A stretch of 64,000 nucleotides of DNA from Opitutia bacterium (GCA_002730975.1 PCBO01000055.1:43219-107218), one strand, 5' to 3'; positions 30,001 to 32,771 are shown, numbered from the stretch's first letter. Made by a program: numbers and translations. The notes: generated by a model from the letters alone, not told the origin.

Positions 30001-32100
30001 GTAAGTGTACATGGACCAGGTGTCGCGACTATCACTGCATTGCAAACAGGAGACAATCGCTATGAAATGGCAACCTCAGTTTCTCAGTCGTTTACCATAG
30101 GTTACGGCAATCTTTTCAGTGATTCTACTCCCGGGCTTAAACTATGGTTCGATGCTAACGACGTAAATGCCGATCAATACCGCGACGAACCGACCGACTT
30201 CCTACCAGGCAACAAAATCAGTCTTTGGGGGGATAAATCCGGAAACACGAACAACCCCATCCAAGGCACCTCGAATAGCATGCCAGTATGGCAACCGAAC
30301 ACTCTCAATGAAAAAGCAGTAGTGAGATTTGATCAGAGCGAATCCTTTGATATAGACAACGAGGTTCCTGCAGCTCGACTCATTTTCCTCGTCCACAAAC
30401 AAAATGGAGTCGGTTCGTCAAAAGTTTTGGGTGGAGATATTAGTACCACGGATGCTTATGGTTATTTCGGACTTCATCGAGAAACCGTAGGGGTAAATCT
30501 CAAATCGAACGTCAGCAGTTCGAGTTGGTCAGTCAATGCTCTCAGGGTAACTCCCGGTAGCCAATCCCTGTGGATCGATGGTGAAGTGATTGAAGCAGGT
30601 GGAGTTAATGGTGAAGTACAAGCATTAGACAAGGTAGGCAACGGATTCTCCGGTGAAATAGCCGAAGCCCTTGTTTATGATCAGGACGTAAACTCCGTAA
30701 ACAGACAAAAGATCGAGGGCTACCTTGCCCACAAATGGGGGATACCAGAATCACTATCTTCTATTCATCCATTCCGTTCTACCCCACCAACTTTCGGAGG
30801 TTCTCAAACGATTACCTTCCCTCCCTTGGTGGAGAAAGCCGTCGGTGATCCTTCATTCCCTCTTACCGCCTTCGCTTCTTCGGGACTTCCTGTATCTTAT
30901 GTCTCCTCGAATCCTAACGTTGCGGTGATTTCCGGTGCTATAGTTACCGTTATAGATGCGGGTACCAGTACCATCACCGCCATGCAAGTGGGTGATGATC
31001 GCTATGACCCTGCTCATCCAGTAAGCTTGCAAATGCATGTGATTCCACCAGTAACCAAGGATGATCAAAACATCACATTTGTTCCCATCGCCATAGAAAA
31101 GACTAGGGACGACCCTCCTTTCCAATTGGTCGCGAGTGCGATTTCATCCGGCGAACACCACCCAGTTTATAGTCTCCCGGTCATTTTTACAGTTGAATAC
31201 GGACATGCTTCAGTCGACTCATCCGGCGTCGTAACTCTTGATGGAATCGCCGGAGAGGTGAGTATAACTGCAAATCAAAGTGGGAGCGCTTACGTCCATG
31301 CAGCTACGCCCGTAAATCATATCTTCCAAGTGACGACAAAACAAAGACAGGAAATTCGATTTCCAAATGCAGGCGAAAAAGGCGGTATAAGAGACACGCC
31401 TATGAACCATCGGGCCTTTATTCTTCAGGGGGTCTCTTCTAGCGGCGGAGTTCCCTTGCAAATAACCAGTTCCAATTCCACTCGCGTCAGAGTAGTGGAC
31501 GGACATCGCGTTGTTCCGGTAGGAATTGGAACTGTTGAACTAAGCATTACTGCCCCGGGGAACGACCAGTTTGTTCCAGCCCCTCCCGTGACTCGTTTTC
31601 TGACAGTTGTCAAGCCAACCAAAAAGGCATGGATTGACTTCCGGCGAGGTGACGTACGTTACGATGGCACGAGGGAACGGTTCGTGCGTCGCCTAATGGC
31701 TCGCGAAGGTCTTTCCGAATCTAAAGCGAAGAAAGTATTCGATGAGGATTACAGCGATTCCGATGGGGATGGCTTTAGTAATTTATTCGAACGAGCCATT
31801 GGTTCCGATTCTCTTGGTCCTGACCACTGGAAAGATTTACCATTTCGTTCCCATACAAACTCAAGCAACCAAGCGATCTCTATCGTTCGCTTCAAGTCGC
31901 CTCTAGCGACTACAGAAGAGAATTTTCAATACCACATCGAAAAAAGTAATGATTTAAGAACATGGACTAGCTCAGGGTTCAAGTTATCCCCACGTAGAGT
32001 CGCTTTAGGTGCTGAAATGGAACGCATAGTCTACGAAACCGAGGCACCACTTCCTTCAGGTGGTCGCAACTTCCTTCGCCTCCGGATTACTACTCCTTAA
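1..32100 (+). CDS. Giant multidomain LamG surface protein, 5' truncated by window edge
   Basis: The frame is open from base 1 to the TAA at 32098-32100, about 10,698 residues. The first visible codons already encode the end of a LamG module (DDFRIY motif near 25), so the true start and any signal peptide lie upstream. LamG modules end in DD[VL]RIY-type motifs near 961, 1879, 2806, 4666, 7810, 8742, 10447, 11534, 13777, 15587, 21640, 22790, 24613, 25043, 27427, 28123 and 29668. Eight related modules start with LWLDA-DxDGD and end with YLAHKWG. He_PIG, FN3-like (YWG strand), DUF2341, PA14-like, glycine-rich, MBG and Big-like domains fill the rest. The C-terminus has a DSDGDG calcium-type loop near 31753 and a final beta segment; no LPxTG motif or obvious membrane anchor is seen. 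It is probably secreted or cell-surface bound with a carbohydrate-binding or adhesive role (inference from domain types). No catalytic domain was recognised. Confidence 0.9.
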   Translation, partial: AWMAKVEMDDFRIYNKALSPSEISSIYNYGSGDAGLLPKFAGTTPFGFNPVPVTASFVKGSTSQSISNFSVGDLNATNASILNFTNTGANNAYSLDLNATGDPVMVRLAVPANTVDLNGTGNQAGASEFLYRIVTSVEDDLLAWYTFDEDNGSFAGDSSGRKRHAIISSDVPRVVGKFGNAIDINGNHVSIPFFIDQSSSASTGLTFSAWINPDSVDGGLDGEKTLFATEDTTNGWDWGFFIRYRRMSLWTGQSREEIAHRVFIKEWSHVAATFDPVTQVATAYHNGEPSVATTFNFTDTANMIRIGSDYNSNRIFDGRIDDVRIFGRPLNTQEIKAIWGGGSGDLGPAPTFVVQTPTTETVIPVTVNFNQPVLDFNASDDLQITGGSIIDFNATTNTFKIIPTAFDSNITIEMPASSVTNGFGRKNESASYKIEYRAHRVGETNLIAWWKFDDAGGNNAYDSAGGDDNGTIFSDDWVGGKFGGAMSFDTDNNMSVAGLSKELKTATISFWALPRAEGNLTVINNDQWAGDVDLRSINRRLLLRSSNLDQRGLPITANDEFWSGSVLKLYQWNHVALTYDLLNKRVRFYLDGVLDAESPFAGTHALALDHQFWVGKNDTDTTNFFLDDLRIYDSVLNQNEIARLYGGGFGDFDNRIVSFESKPSLTTPIPVTVRFLQDGFPVEVAGFDQLDLNVTDGTISSFSKQSSGVYSFGITPLNSSITGSVTLSIPGGTAINHKGIAFPSGSHVVEYRLPLVREESLIAHYKFDDADGTEAINEVEDGPSAKLVDGLIFDDAGKFGRALSFPDGDDRLDIEGGLPLESNWTLAVWFKQLLDNSGVRRLFRGSIESHALVPQASDDLGIFISGGTGFIDSGADLPSANYLDWHHITVVGTGGKTIFYIDGTKTGVTIGQSNDALNYVGNTNSGNWERFAKFLDDLRIYNSALDPDEVASIYGAGAGDFQRIPAIATGLALTVEKGKPVNYKISVQDASSITATGLPGSLSLNPATGVISGSTQLTGTSEVELNATNLNGSSIGNLVIRMVDFDAYSAKMEIRFPGTLGKGLPSDLPGLALWLDAASIQGAIGDRVTIWPDSSGNENNLDNVRGWPAIAAHESQEGRKVVRFDGFSQLHSTTDFGPMLSEYSVLTVARHIGGADERVITSIGSDWAFGLGNGNTGHWTAGGTVIAAAAQADTKWHMYSGTMASSALATLRRDRFTLATNLAGADPASYKPALIAIGGSNANDQFAKAEVAEVLVFNRVLTQSEIDAMESYLHDKWFGGSTKDFPLLVRLGPEQVAGFDYSTFADQTAAGDLRFFDSSIRELPHELEKWDITGESIAWVKLNDIDPEEIVTAYWGNDSDKVAPAYRTDGSVWNDFEGVWHLSQASPDPVVTSGTGGRNGFRNGGVTSGENSSIGLGYNFDGLDDSISIGGYSGILGSSPRTISAWVKTSGNTGDIAVWGVAPGNHWQFGIVSGTLQLSAGSGIVNGTATVNDGNWHHLAVTFPTGSTDSNQSILYFDGKQEPFGNSATGAVTTTSGGNVTFGYGVQNPSRFNGSMDEIRISNVSRGSRWIHYSAENQKPASTFVSTSTEYLIAPQLPSELNASVAQGIAFSYVIPASPPATLYSATGLPSWADININSATGEITGTPEGDGIFTASVTATNAKGSTTVALNLISEATPSIATLRALGAEEVEGRTATVLGDVNSTGGDAPEVFVFYGTSDAGTTSSAWDANKSLGSINQGPFDSKLTNIDSGQTYFFRFLAVNSGGTSWSGLASFTTKRFDQGTIRIHTGDDATGLNSGFYWDKGAGESKIFDANSTVTNTYVGPDGSAWPVTVTTFQLHENLYLGSNLSQIILSGKNSLSLRIDGNATIEKSFSGATPLPNPIVVGATKIDGHDGYYGDDPTRSNRMGLSVLGGYGGNSGPGRGYKTWLTGGGASHAGEGGQGDRGPAGLSYGSGALDFLIGGSGGGGGNGGEAGGGGGALEIIATGDLTIAAGVTIKMNGGTIFVNPNQGAYRTGGAGSGGSIRIEAANVNNLGILEARGGDAAGQDERETGQRYRESVGGGGGGGRVAIISDGMIQKGTINVNGGKGMAEGLPGLPGSLYVGPKSQVTGDLIFNSGTLTIDTGGSWSHSSGAKGAGMVTYHSFEGNGGARFGYGICTFSFNSINLGSGVAVLVRGRNALQLKVTGNVIIDAAISLDGSSGTQGAYSGRGGPGGWNSGRAADNVTSNEHPALEGQGPGGGRGFETGRSNGGGSYGSQGTGGLFGGTPGSTYGDEVITYLIGGSGGGHAERGTGNSGGGGGAIGIQSDGNLTIGANGLVSVNGGNGLYFNGDRSGAGGSGGSIRFEAANILNLGTLTAKGGNSLIMSSGGAGGAGRIALLSPGNLTQGNLDVSGGEIVRQSIPGVIRSEDLLGHWKFEEAIGENTAVDSGSKGLNGTISGSPARVPGVIGNAFRFDGNDDRVVVPNNIALHLDKYTVSFWVYPEQNNEAWTGLFGRQGRNYAFWLGNSNNNLNGFIHHRFHEGGETNSGPGNVTLTKWNKWFHVVGTNQGLGGIAATYLNGILIQQKNITAALGINTTAPLNIGVNPVDGDSNSSYFLGIIDDVRLYGQALPPEEVYYLYQGDMGLAERAPLTAARQAGSGTAAIVQMPSISAPSYTTATYGQPFSTSTSAGYGVTYEFIGLPPGLDTREPFTPAEIPGSLAWYASDENTSIEIETFTTDLNITTRPENLIGFWKFEEATGTNAANSGISGILHDATLNGGAVFSTVEAKFGSGSLQIPTSTTTPYAEVQNGGLSLNASYTISVWFKNLYSNGTWRTLTRGSNTDHQVIIGAGNDNLGLYANGRGDFLDSGFDMPSADYQGSWHHIAAVGDADQTKFYVDGILQGTSNRAGIDNVFAIGNYQGGNQSFAEFLDDVRVYDIALSVTEVANLYGGGNGDDGNTTSIETERVKTWKDLSGNGRHASTQNLPNGPIVVPNSLEGKPLARFGIGDSLTITDPRPMPMTVYVVGRQLSDTGSNRELFTQNGWRMADNGTWRLRRWNNNNPDVNSALPSSVYSLVGWQVKRYEYLMWVNGVSYTSGTSTSGQWHQNVLFDRINFNSDWELGEILMFQDKMEDDDRLNLEGYLAHKWGLDINLPNNHPFKNESPKGPQGAIISGIPTKAGDSQVTVKASNVWGVAEKTFTIAVAPAKPRALTLSATEVASKGARLNGTLHDTGGEEVAVLFDWGLSDTNLDSNVTLSGSLDSGAFSHFLPNLESNTTYFYRAKVANGAGVSNGNDVSSSPLFHWKLEDQGTSAFDQTGSRQGQIVGATSIMDGTRGRVLHFDGDDDYVTFSDIDEMDTPDEFSVSLWFKRDSDLSGGNPTASNNEVNNVLVAQSSDSYNDNLEIGTEGSQVEIYIDSGTGAATDTSVRIEAGIQTGQWHHLSLTYGSEMTLYVDGVKIATWTQYNGRLDSSESSPLSLGIARPGEASSIGSWGDFNGSISDVRIHPTSLSALEVKILAGDSGIQSFTTGIIPALPVVKVLPVTDLTDTNATLNFELVSYDGSPPDLTVYWGPVERGENQGLWQQNFVLGSMGAGKHSHKIGGFSSGENIFYRVKATSSTGSDWSDRAESFRMVSKPIAVTLPATDRTESTAILHGRIESNGGEEVTISLDPPRISEGLIAHWRFDEGTGVETHDSTGYSPTAQVFGGATWSAGMGGAYGKALDFDGSSLAYVQAGSMRISGATSFTAWVYKRNLGNWQRVIDFGNGPNNNNLLLANEGTTSRGIWSIRQGNNQRLLRVNDFWTLNEWQHVVATVNAQGVMRLYRNGQMLGTTNGHVPSNDTRTNQYIGKSNWGDALFDGIIDDVRVYDRDLTEQEASDIFKGDLESTFTLGGDDPVVQIFWGDEDAGFTTEVNASDSAKWDDVVDLGIREVGDFILPLSGLTAGRTYHYRIRAQNAAGEVWSSQATKFTAGSFEFTTDSLPHQEMILWLDASDVDGDGNTSNEPFGGSLNFWHDKSGKGHHAGNGNGPEIAPGRWNGHPIAKFNGIDQYLRVADSEPFNFGEKATLFLVTKGDTIGNWRPIISKRGEDSVGWQFRKPNNDYATFTVRGTTGADGSYGGTKINGEIHVWAARRDGFKRTQWADGNQEFNIDDRGPVPATDDDVVIGARDQDGIRAYASVEIGEILFFSSDLTDNEVAMVEGYLSHKWGLSEQLSGSHPHKSAPPSFENRPGILNKSEISLLKDNPFSLQIIADRQTDSYLASGLPSGLSINPLSGLISGTPTAEGSFGVTINASNAAGSRPSTLTLHVKDYTRWEYSAPITFPGYDGNETLTDFPVYVQIDDEINSFSYEQFDSPAGFDLRFVGSDGAEELKYEPVKWNPSGVSAYWVRVPELKTGTTITAKWGNPSAATQPGYCLDGSIWNRFHAVWHMEGEDPTVVRESSGSLHGTAINFNDSPRVAGVIGKALSFDGINDYVNLPLESHPPGDAKQLTISFWSYGGVSLPKNTSILESGSSLGRHLNIHHPWSNGRIYWQAGSGSVDSVEKDDFEYRGKWVHWTFQKESSIGAMYIYKNGEEWMSGYSRTRPFGGPVDNFRLGSGRTGGSYWHGWLDEVRISLELASAASIKASYSSQIPGANFVSIGTVEGPPTLIPGQVIRGFANDANRSVSYALQTFPAATQFAAAGLPFGLSINSSTGEITGNPIQGSSTNITVTAGNSKGSDQGIVSLVIVDLNEFTHKTTMTFEGYDGNETLKDFPVLVKLTDDLTNFSLRSFQSHKGNDLRFYDDRANELAYEIDEWNEANGEILAWVRVKELTQDLNVTAHWGHSGHTGQAPTYAYDGSTWSAGFRGVWHLHPMDTAGLLTDSSPYRNHADNHDGIDRPIGLIGSGRTIGGGPDTFLSIPSSSTIDDLQEGDFSFSTWLRLEDPVPPELPNVLQGRGFQMVPNDSYFNNIESLLALSPTGSRIMSKGPGQGFYINGDAAFIAAGIGITNVDNYMSLFVGMFKAPETGNFQFRCTNKDDRATIWLDLDQDLVFETGGDAGNEMMGGINNFTSGLIPLVAGQSYKIAIAHGEWGGGSRIRPWIKTPTIDWAIIDPTDPAQDGWFSVPLDGSISADASGLTIFSHGAQESLSLGELAKPTLRHATAGSFANSVSSISINERQWRYLAGVVDSKNGLASVYVDGNLTGQASFDAAAGLSISGLPWTLAQGLVESALDEIQFASESRSDAWIKASYLNQKPNQTFPTYGSVIGPNSINTPLSFTMEADQAFSHEVNATNPPLAFTATGLPGGLILDSSSGVISGTPSRSGNYEAMVTALFSSGQNPSEKHTFTVHSVLPQIVINSVTVTTSTTAQIEYEITKSGGEDPEVFLVADVVDHGNKLYDWSRRLELGNKGLGAYTAVFGDLTPGSTYFLRMMARNSAGEVWTGSSSLVRTQPLLSDLPGDTGIWLDATDIDADGTSDGLSAGSTISGWLDKSSYSRHMTNVEGDPKVALSILNDKQVIDYDGNDRMYTSYDFRANNSADWRAGGYTAFGISRYSGGDNERLITSNGGNWLFGHHGNRIGRYHFDGWIDQGMTADTNFHLFEVRHQGKNQSADPSCEVWNDGIEGSYAGGTKTGSNNNWFMPQRLSFGAMSSVTQESSKGQVAEFIMFHGLLSDEDRLKMEGYLAHKWGTSLPPNHPWANEQPSFGVSGVSGTTRQFTAPKTQVPTVVNRPPSSITNDTATLNGNLANYGTGIVLGPFTPLAYEGLKLWLDATDIDGNDLEDSFAGDSPVGIWKDKSGLENSASQGGIGKQPLYKPVSINAKASVSFDGTDDFISFPRMLDIRTVFWAIKRNDASNQAFLLGDSIRYDFHSANGRVWSIANASTNLYNGSLRVNGNPRDGLITDIPTGEVCIVAVRSIGPVEASNFSNDRDIANRFWNGNLAELLVYSEPLADEDMLKIEAYLSHKWGTEDNLPGSHNYKSEAPRQVNPAANVKVYWGANDGGINPSDWDNDVDAGIAVLGLKKMTSGITVIADPVPTESASTYPAQKLLDNQLPADGWRSTWTAWYKTNTTLTFNLGKERILEKIRIYFMPRDRGDELKELTVHAADEYLNFAPVKTENGKVGTRNVGTWMDIPMDGIQTGAIKLEPVFQGWGHIWGEVEFWVRETGDFSIDVEGLSKGQTYYYRVFGSNDGGQDWADETISFTAENKIFYDSGKLVIDTSKGTWKHDGGDFRLGAISSSTFIDSLGNSYNYNVCRFTFDEIKLMGSLEIEIRGDAALEIISTDGDAHLGATINLSGGTGGDLNRGTAIAGGFAGGDLSARGIGPGGGAEGGGGYGGTGGGATPTSGQPYGKGTLLDLLGGSGGGGLVTSTGGGGGGALKVVASKKLTVDATISSRGGDGFSGSGGGSGGAIFLKGKSFSITTKGSVDVSGGSGGGGGGRIYLEGSDHFENLGTSNILLQGGAGAPSGSDGGARFTRPSNLENLEFFTGGLEIDTEMGVLTHSSGEVAFGIIEDKTHIGEDGVAWSYSTCRFPFTNIELGGGVIVTLKGRNALILEATAGKIVIGTNIKADGEPAANEKGGKGRLGGFSGDDIGFGTGRGPGASTQTAPEGHGAAHGGHGSGDSKIYGDRALDSLLGGSSGGASPTGGSGAGGGAIWLKASGEVVIKANVTISANGGNGEESGASGSGGAVRIEGSRIFNHGRIEAKSGSGVKVSGNNQNRGSAGGRVAFISSGVVQAGEIDVGGEWLSNEGTVFISRNYLNSNIVVDSGTVTFDTTTGYFSVENGPHGEGVLSTHTYYDTDETAWEYGLCSFTFGQLRITGSAKVVLKGHRALSIQTVGTGEIYIGVDLRLDGGDASSVDGYGGRPVLNPWRGRSSEKLSGFGPGGPLPAGNWGTGASFNYGDDQLSQLIPGSSGSSGRYFQGSGAGGGGLELKAGGDLTISSGVLLSANGGNGRSDGYQWDHGGGGSGGAIRLVAKNIYNKGLIQAIGGNRSAGGGRVVLASSEIIERGVISVGSGSIVEVRPPAVSGPSIVYLGYRGTGTVEMEKKAQTKTDNLLGHWNFDNGTANDSSGNEFHGVASASSIFSVNTWDGQGMSVNLGGNHYVKVSDGASESTFDGGNSFSVTLWVKGWPNGGWEPYISKRGDGGQGWQLRRRGGSGDQLSLTMRGPGNDDWFVTKNINDGNWHHLVGMFGDGKRSIYVDGVLEGQENRNGAVNPTGSALVFGARDNSGVAGAPNVGNHSGVFLDEVRFYNTFLNPSEVDAIFKGDFIKVPINVQYRITADNRPVSYGVEGVLPAGLSIDSSTGKILGRPLEVGSFDLNMTATNIAGKGSKSITFIVDPTAPEVATIAPAEVTATSARLAARVINGGGQPPTLKFFWGDNDGGENLELNATDDISWDHRIDLNGSFPDGTAGTFLTGLDRNQTYYYRVVAGNSVNPLVWSIPRQSDLAAWWRFDESSGTSVLDSVGNLSGSLVGMTTGDRVFGQVGKALRFAGAGEHVTVTGYKGIKGNNARTISAWIKTTNASGAIVSWGENANGALWNFVIKDGKLRLDVKNGYIEGTGTVNDGNWHHVALMFPAIGSEVTDSVLYVDGSPDPISASSPQPVNTGSMEDLRVGSDSVFSDHFNGIIDEVRLYETDLSSNDLAALFLNGTMRFNTSNVTVPPVVEVLTVNPTSGGTATVTGELLSYDLSKPSVKIYWGDEDAGPTTDIDAGDSLKWDNVENVSAGNALELGEFNATIAGMTPGKFYYFRAYASSADGNDWSSGDPSVRNNLAAYWRFDEESGILALDSSSKNRDVLLRNFDSNASRSTGFVNKALLFDGTDDWVDLDLASDAFFLKDSFEGRSVTFRFKAPSQFYVGPAVTRYKSLVGYWELNEGTGAIAADASSAKTDGTVLGSASWGSEKFGGGLIHDGIDDALSIEASLLNEVHKDAYSISLWLKPAVEVDSSTKNAFLARGFNNGQNDNYFNDINNFFSRLHDGQKVWTAEDLHIDNDNEFKNAGVGINQNDNYMFLALSTFVVPEDGDYGFRCLRKDDRATIWLDLNKNNQFDLTDKLGGNGNFTKDPVSLVAGDKHLIAIAHGEWGGGSRIEPWIRTPSLSWTKINPADPNQDGFWILDSTSPWGDIITPTALHKTIFQRNGEGLSLAPGNTLNMTHLTSTGTVSAVATTLAPSGAWRHVVGVFSPSEDKVRIYVDGNKSGEADVPFGSTPLDIPAIDYWHLGGGGGGSIFNDYLTGETDDLRIYDIALSDSEIASIYNNGLSDLNVPQAAFISQTIYDEGDSTNGLGIKFDNGILSAKIKDAGNSLEQTHVIDLADDQWHHAAVTFGDSPKAFKLYVDGEISGSSQLFGSPSLPTHDEAPALGKTIGTSVFNGLGNFKGLLDEVRIYDRGLTEEEVSQVYDGDMINTGVVSLHAIELPQIVTTPATDVFPEKATLNANVLSTGGVITVIDEIRDLTFNAGTAPGIVGWYSASDMDGDAKDDLGLTYQNGAVVTSWKDSSGFMRDMTSTSGNPTYSMFGLNGKPAINFDGDDKLWSNDNYDFLTSSGYTIFSIARYTGGDNERVISSRTRNWLFGFHGNGVGRWHPGGWVKYPGSTADAHWHMNVGIIDKKSNPKAWFWHDGIQTQNGSNGSNDNDFAPGQLQFGGYGTGTSEMSKCEVAEVIIYKGMLSEKNRQQVEAYLAYKWDLVGTVLAANHPHKTADPFTGITRVYEVNNEGGDNPVVKIYWGETDGGENLTLDANNSANWDQVSVINNGQPVGLGPVSLELSNLETDKRYFFRAHAENIGGGAWSPMHKFFTASDSRLTKYTLDGLVFWLDANDVDGDGDPDNILPDQPIGKWTDKSKSEQNATQTVGGFRPIYITSSFDGRPAVRFASGEYLNVGTIRSAVGGVHAFAVAKGTGVAIGADDGSSGWTLDVKPGSRLASYKNESINIDRVSIGNDPSTGYGQFIGDIAEILVFDRFLPEDEVKKVEGYLAHKWEVTDDLVGNSYKVKQDLELYFNFEEVDGSNIYDSSPKNRQGTLINIADADLQVSGQFGSGIRVPGGFSRITLGVNEVPMGSNWTVSSWFTAPLTDTGVLLQHTLVAATANDRHVVFDAAGNRQLGVYNTLNGFTGSGFTADTLSTGWHHLVAVGDVDNDKTVFYINGNLVGESSLVAKSNVGVIGNFEAGEERFAEKLDELRIYSRALTALDVSELYGSGNGDFGGHQYQDGPPSFDNRPKIQLPIMPLAHWTFDENNGTLLTDASGNGKTGTLLNFEDLVAARQGGREGLGVKFDGVNDVAYIDSQSAFGLSGSFAVTFWAKTSDLDAHLLRSGQFRVEILDGFVRGRAYIGPALTQGSWTSTDWTPFVLDEWNHYALSYDGVKLRLFLNAAEATTAVPATGILDWEGADNTLYVGGMPSQSPMTDGVFDDFRVFNRALTIEELDEVYNLRDSALVARYGMEYSYQITGTKGPTDFNATNLPQGLAVDYATGIISGKPEVTGSFNVQVTVENPSGIDTGSINIEVLRGRQSISFQQPLAGLRYGSSPIDLNASATSDLPVSFEIVSGSQAVDLNGSRLSIKGPGMVGIKVSQAGNGNWLPAKNVLRQIQIGKAELVIKADNQFRKTGEPNPDLTYDLTGFVNGENNSSLLSPVNITTVANVGSPAGSYQIIPQEVNASNYFFTYLSGVLTVSDKKSQSLVFDQDLTNIAADSLPFQLQGGSFDEDGNATLLPLLYQIEDTNIARLRVTAQENLLAYWKFNENLYNSAKDELGKYNGTLVNLVSTGIGKAWNKGKFDNAISLEAPSGYVHLGGVPLKEEFTISLWVKPEDISSDGAVILSKDNIVPMKVFRIEQNATDGFVTATFHKDGNTSTAKISSSTPILSDDQWTHIALVYSKDSNGSLLLYADGNKSSEITGVEVSGMNLASRLSALYVGDALASMPGQVDDLRVYDSALSDSAIALIHGQSGGDFNKVEIIGAGTTKITARQAGNDYYESALPVNNYMTVWKVPQTITFDAIQDHSVGDFPFTISAYSSSGLPVSFSTSDPALATVSGNTVSVHGPGVATITALQTGDNRYEMATSVSQSFTIGYGNLFSDSTPGLKLWFDANDVNADQYRDEPTDFLPGNKISLWGDKSGNTNNPIQGTSNSMPVWQPNTLNEKAVVRFDQSESFDIDNEVPAARLIFLVHKQNGVGSSKVLGGDISTTDAYGYFGLHRETVGVNLKSNVSSSSWSVNALRVTPGSQSLWIDGEVIEAGGVNGEVQALDKVGNGFSGEIAEALVYDQDVNSVNRQKIEGYLAHKWGIPESLSSIHPFRSTPPTFGGSQTITFPPLVEKAVGDPSFPLTAFASSGLPVSYVSSNPNVAVISGAIVTVIDAGTSTITAMQVGDDRYDPAHPVSLQMHVIPPVTKDDQNITFVPIAIEKTRDDPPFQLVASAISSGEHHPVYSLPVIFTVEYGHASVDSSGVVTLDGIAGEVSITANQSGSAYVHAATPVNHIFQVTTKQRQEIRFPNAGEKGGIRDTPMNHRAFILQGVSSSGGVPLQITSSNSTRVRVVDGHRVVPVGIGTVELSITAPGNDQFVPAPPVTRFLTVVKPTKKAWIDFRRGDVRYDGTRERFVRRLMAREGLSESKAKKVFDEDYSDSDGDGFSNLFERAIGSDSLGPDHWKDLPFRSHTNSSNQAISIVRFKSPLATTEENFQYHIEKSNDLRTWTSSGFKLSPRRVALGAEMERIVYETEAPLPSGGRNFLRLRITTP
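5340..7210 (+). repeat. Two tandem glycine-rich modules in the giant protein
   Basis: Two copies of a module of about 290-310 residues. Each begins with a beta-rich stretch (pattern: I.TG/IDTG, then ...C.F.F or TTFQ, then a GRNAL/GKNSL segment), passes through a Gly-rich run with many GGSGGGGG blocks, and ends in an ILNLG/NNLGIL and GGRVAII/GRIALL pattern. The pattern resembles repetitive beta-solenoid or glycine-loop surface domains, but I do not recognise a named family. The second copy has Cys in the C.F.F motif (near 6480); the first has Thr at the same place. Confidence 0.75.
6721..6729 (+). repeat. Nine-G homopolymer inside the giant ORF
   Basis: Nine consecutive G follow four C in the second glycine-rich module and encode part of a Gly-Pro-Gly stretch. 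The frame is open as given. A tract of this length is a possible slippage site, so a one-base change would truncate the protein after roughly 2,240 visible residues. That it actually varies is not shown by one sequence. Confidence 0.6.
18520..20990 (+). repeat. Three tandem glycine-rich modules in the giant protein
   Basis: Three further copies of the glycine-rich module found at 5340-7210, roughly at 18520-19330, 19340-20170 and 20180-20990. Each starts with a 'GxLxIDT..G....S.G' beta segment, carries one Cys in a C.F.F motif (near 18659, 19483 and 20326), and then has the Gly-rich core ending in GGR(V/I). The order of sub-motifs is the same in all five copies, so they are duplicated units and not simple low-complexity sequence. 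Confidence 0.75.
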
Positions 32101-32138
32101 TCTATAGGCGCATGGTTGCATTCTGCACCTCATGAGAT

Positions 32139-32685
32139 ATGAAGCTCAAACTGTTCTGCACTCATTTATTTTACTCATTCCATAATTCGGTTCTGGAAAG
32201 AAATAACCAAAAACAGTTCTCATTATGGCCAAAGAAATGGGCGACGAATGTCCCGGAGAGTATGGAGGAGCAAATTACAATACCCCATTCCTCGAGAATC
32301 TCGAGCAAGGAGTCATGCCATTCGAACTCACCACTTCTCAGCCCATTTGCGCACCAAAACCCCGTTAAAAGTCATAACCGGCATATTCGAAGTCCCTAAC
32401 CTATATCAGATATAGCCTTCCCGACCGTACGCCAGTACCTTCGGCAAACTAGTACAGAAGTCTACAGGCAAGACGTCCATCGCTGGAAAATAGAAATTAA
32501 AAGACGGACTTAAGGCTCCGAATCATTTTGGATTAGAAGAATATAACCTGTGGCAACTGACACATCCACTAACTTGTGATCGGAACCCTGGACTGGAAAG
32601 CAAAGAACAGGATTTGATTACGACACACGTGAGTACCGATCCGATTTTGTTAGCTGGTTATCTTTAACGGAAAGTGATCTCAGGT
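32139..32685 (+). pseudogene. Decayed type I sulfatase relic
   Basis: A broken sulfatase reads through at least three frames. A hydrophobic start (MKLKLFCTHLF) lies at 32139. From 32207 another frame gives PKTVLIMAKEMG, then YGGANYNTPFLENL and SQPICAP, the region of the sulfatase CxPxR active site. A frameshift and stop fall near 32360-32368. Another frame gives VITGIF, then SIAGK, LKAPNHFGLEEYNLWQLT and RNPGLE, with in-frame stops at about 32413 and 32488. A last shift gives EYRSDFVSWL near 32630. These follow in order the N-terminal third of sulfatases (VLIMADDMG, CxPSR, TG.Y, AGKW, HFGFDEY, YGPD). The formylglycine motif reads C-A-P-K-P-R, so it is lost or shifted. The C-terminal two thirds are absent. 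It cannot encode an active enzyme. Confidence 0.8.
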
Positions 32686-32771
32686 AAGAATTGCCCGACC
32701 TAAGGGCAGTGAGGTGGCCTAAGATCTAAGATTTTCAACCAAAGGAAAGTAAGAATTCCGATTCTGTCGAT

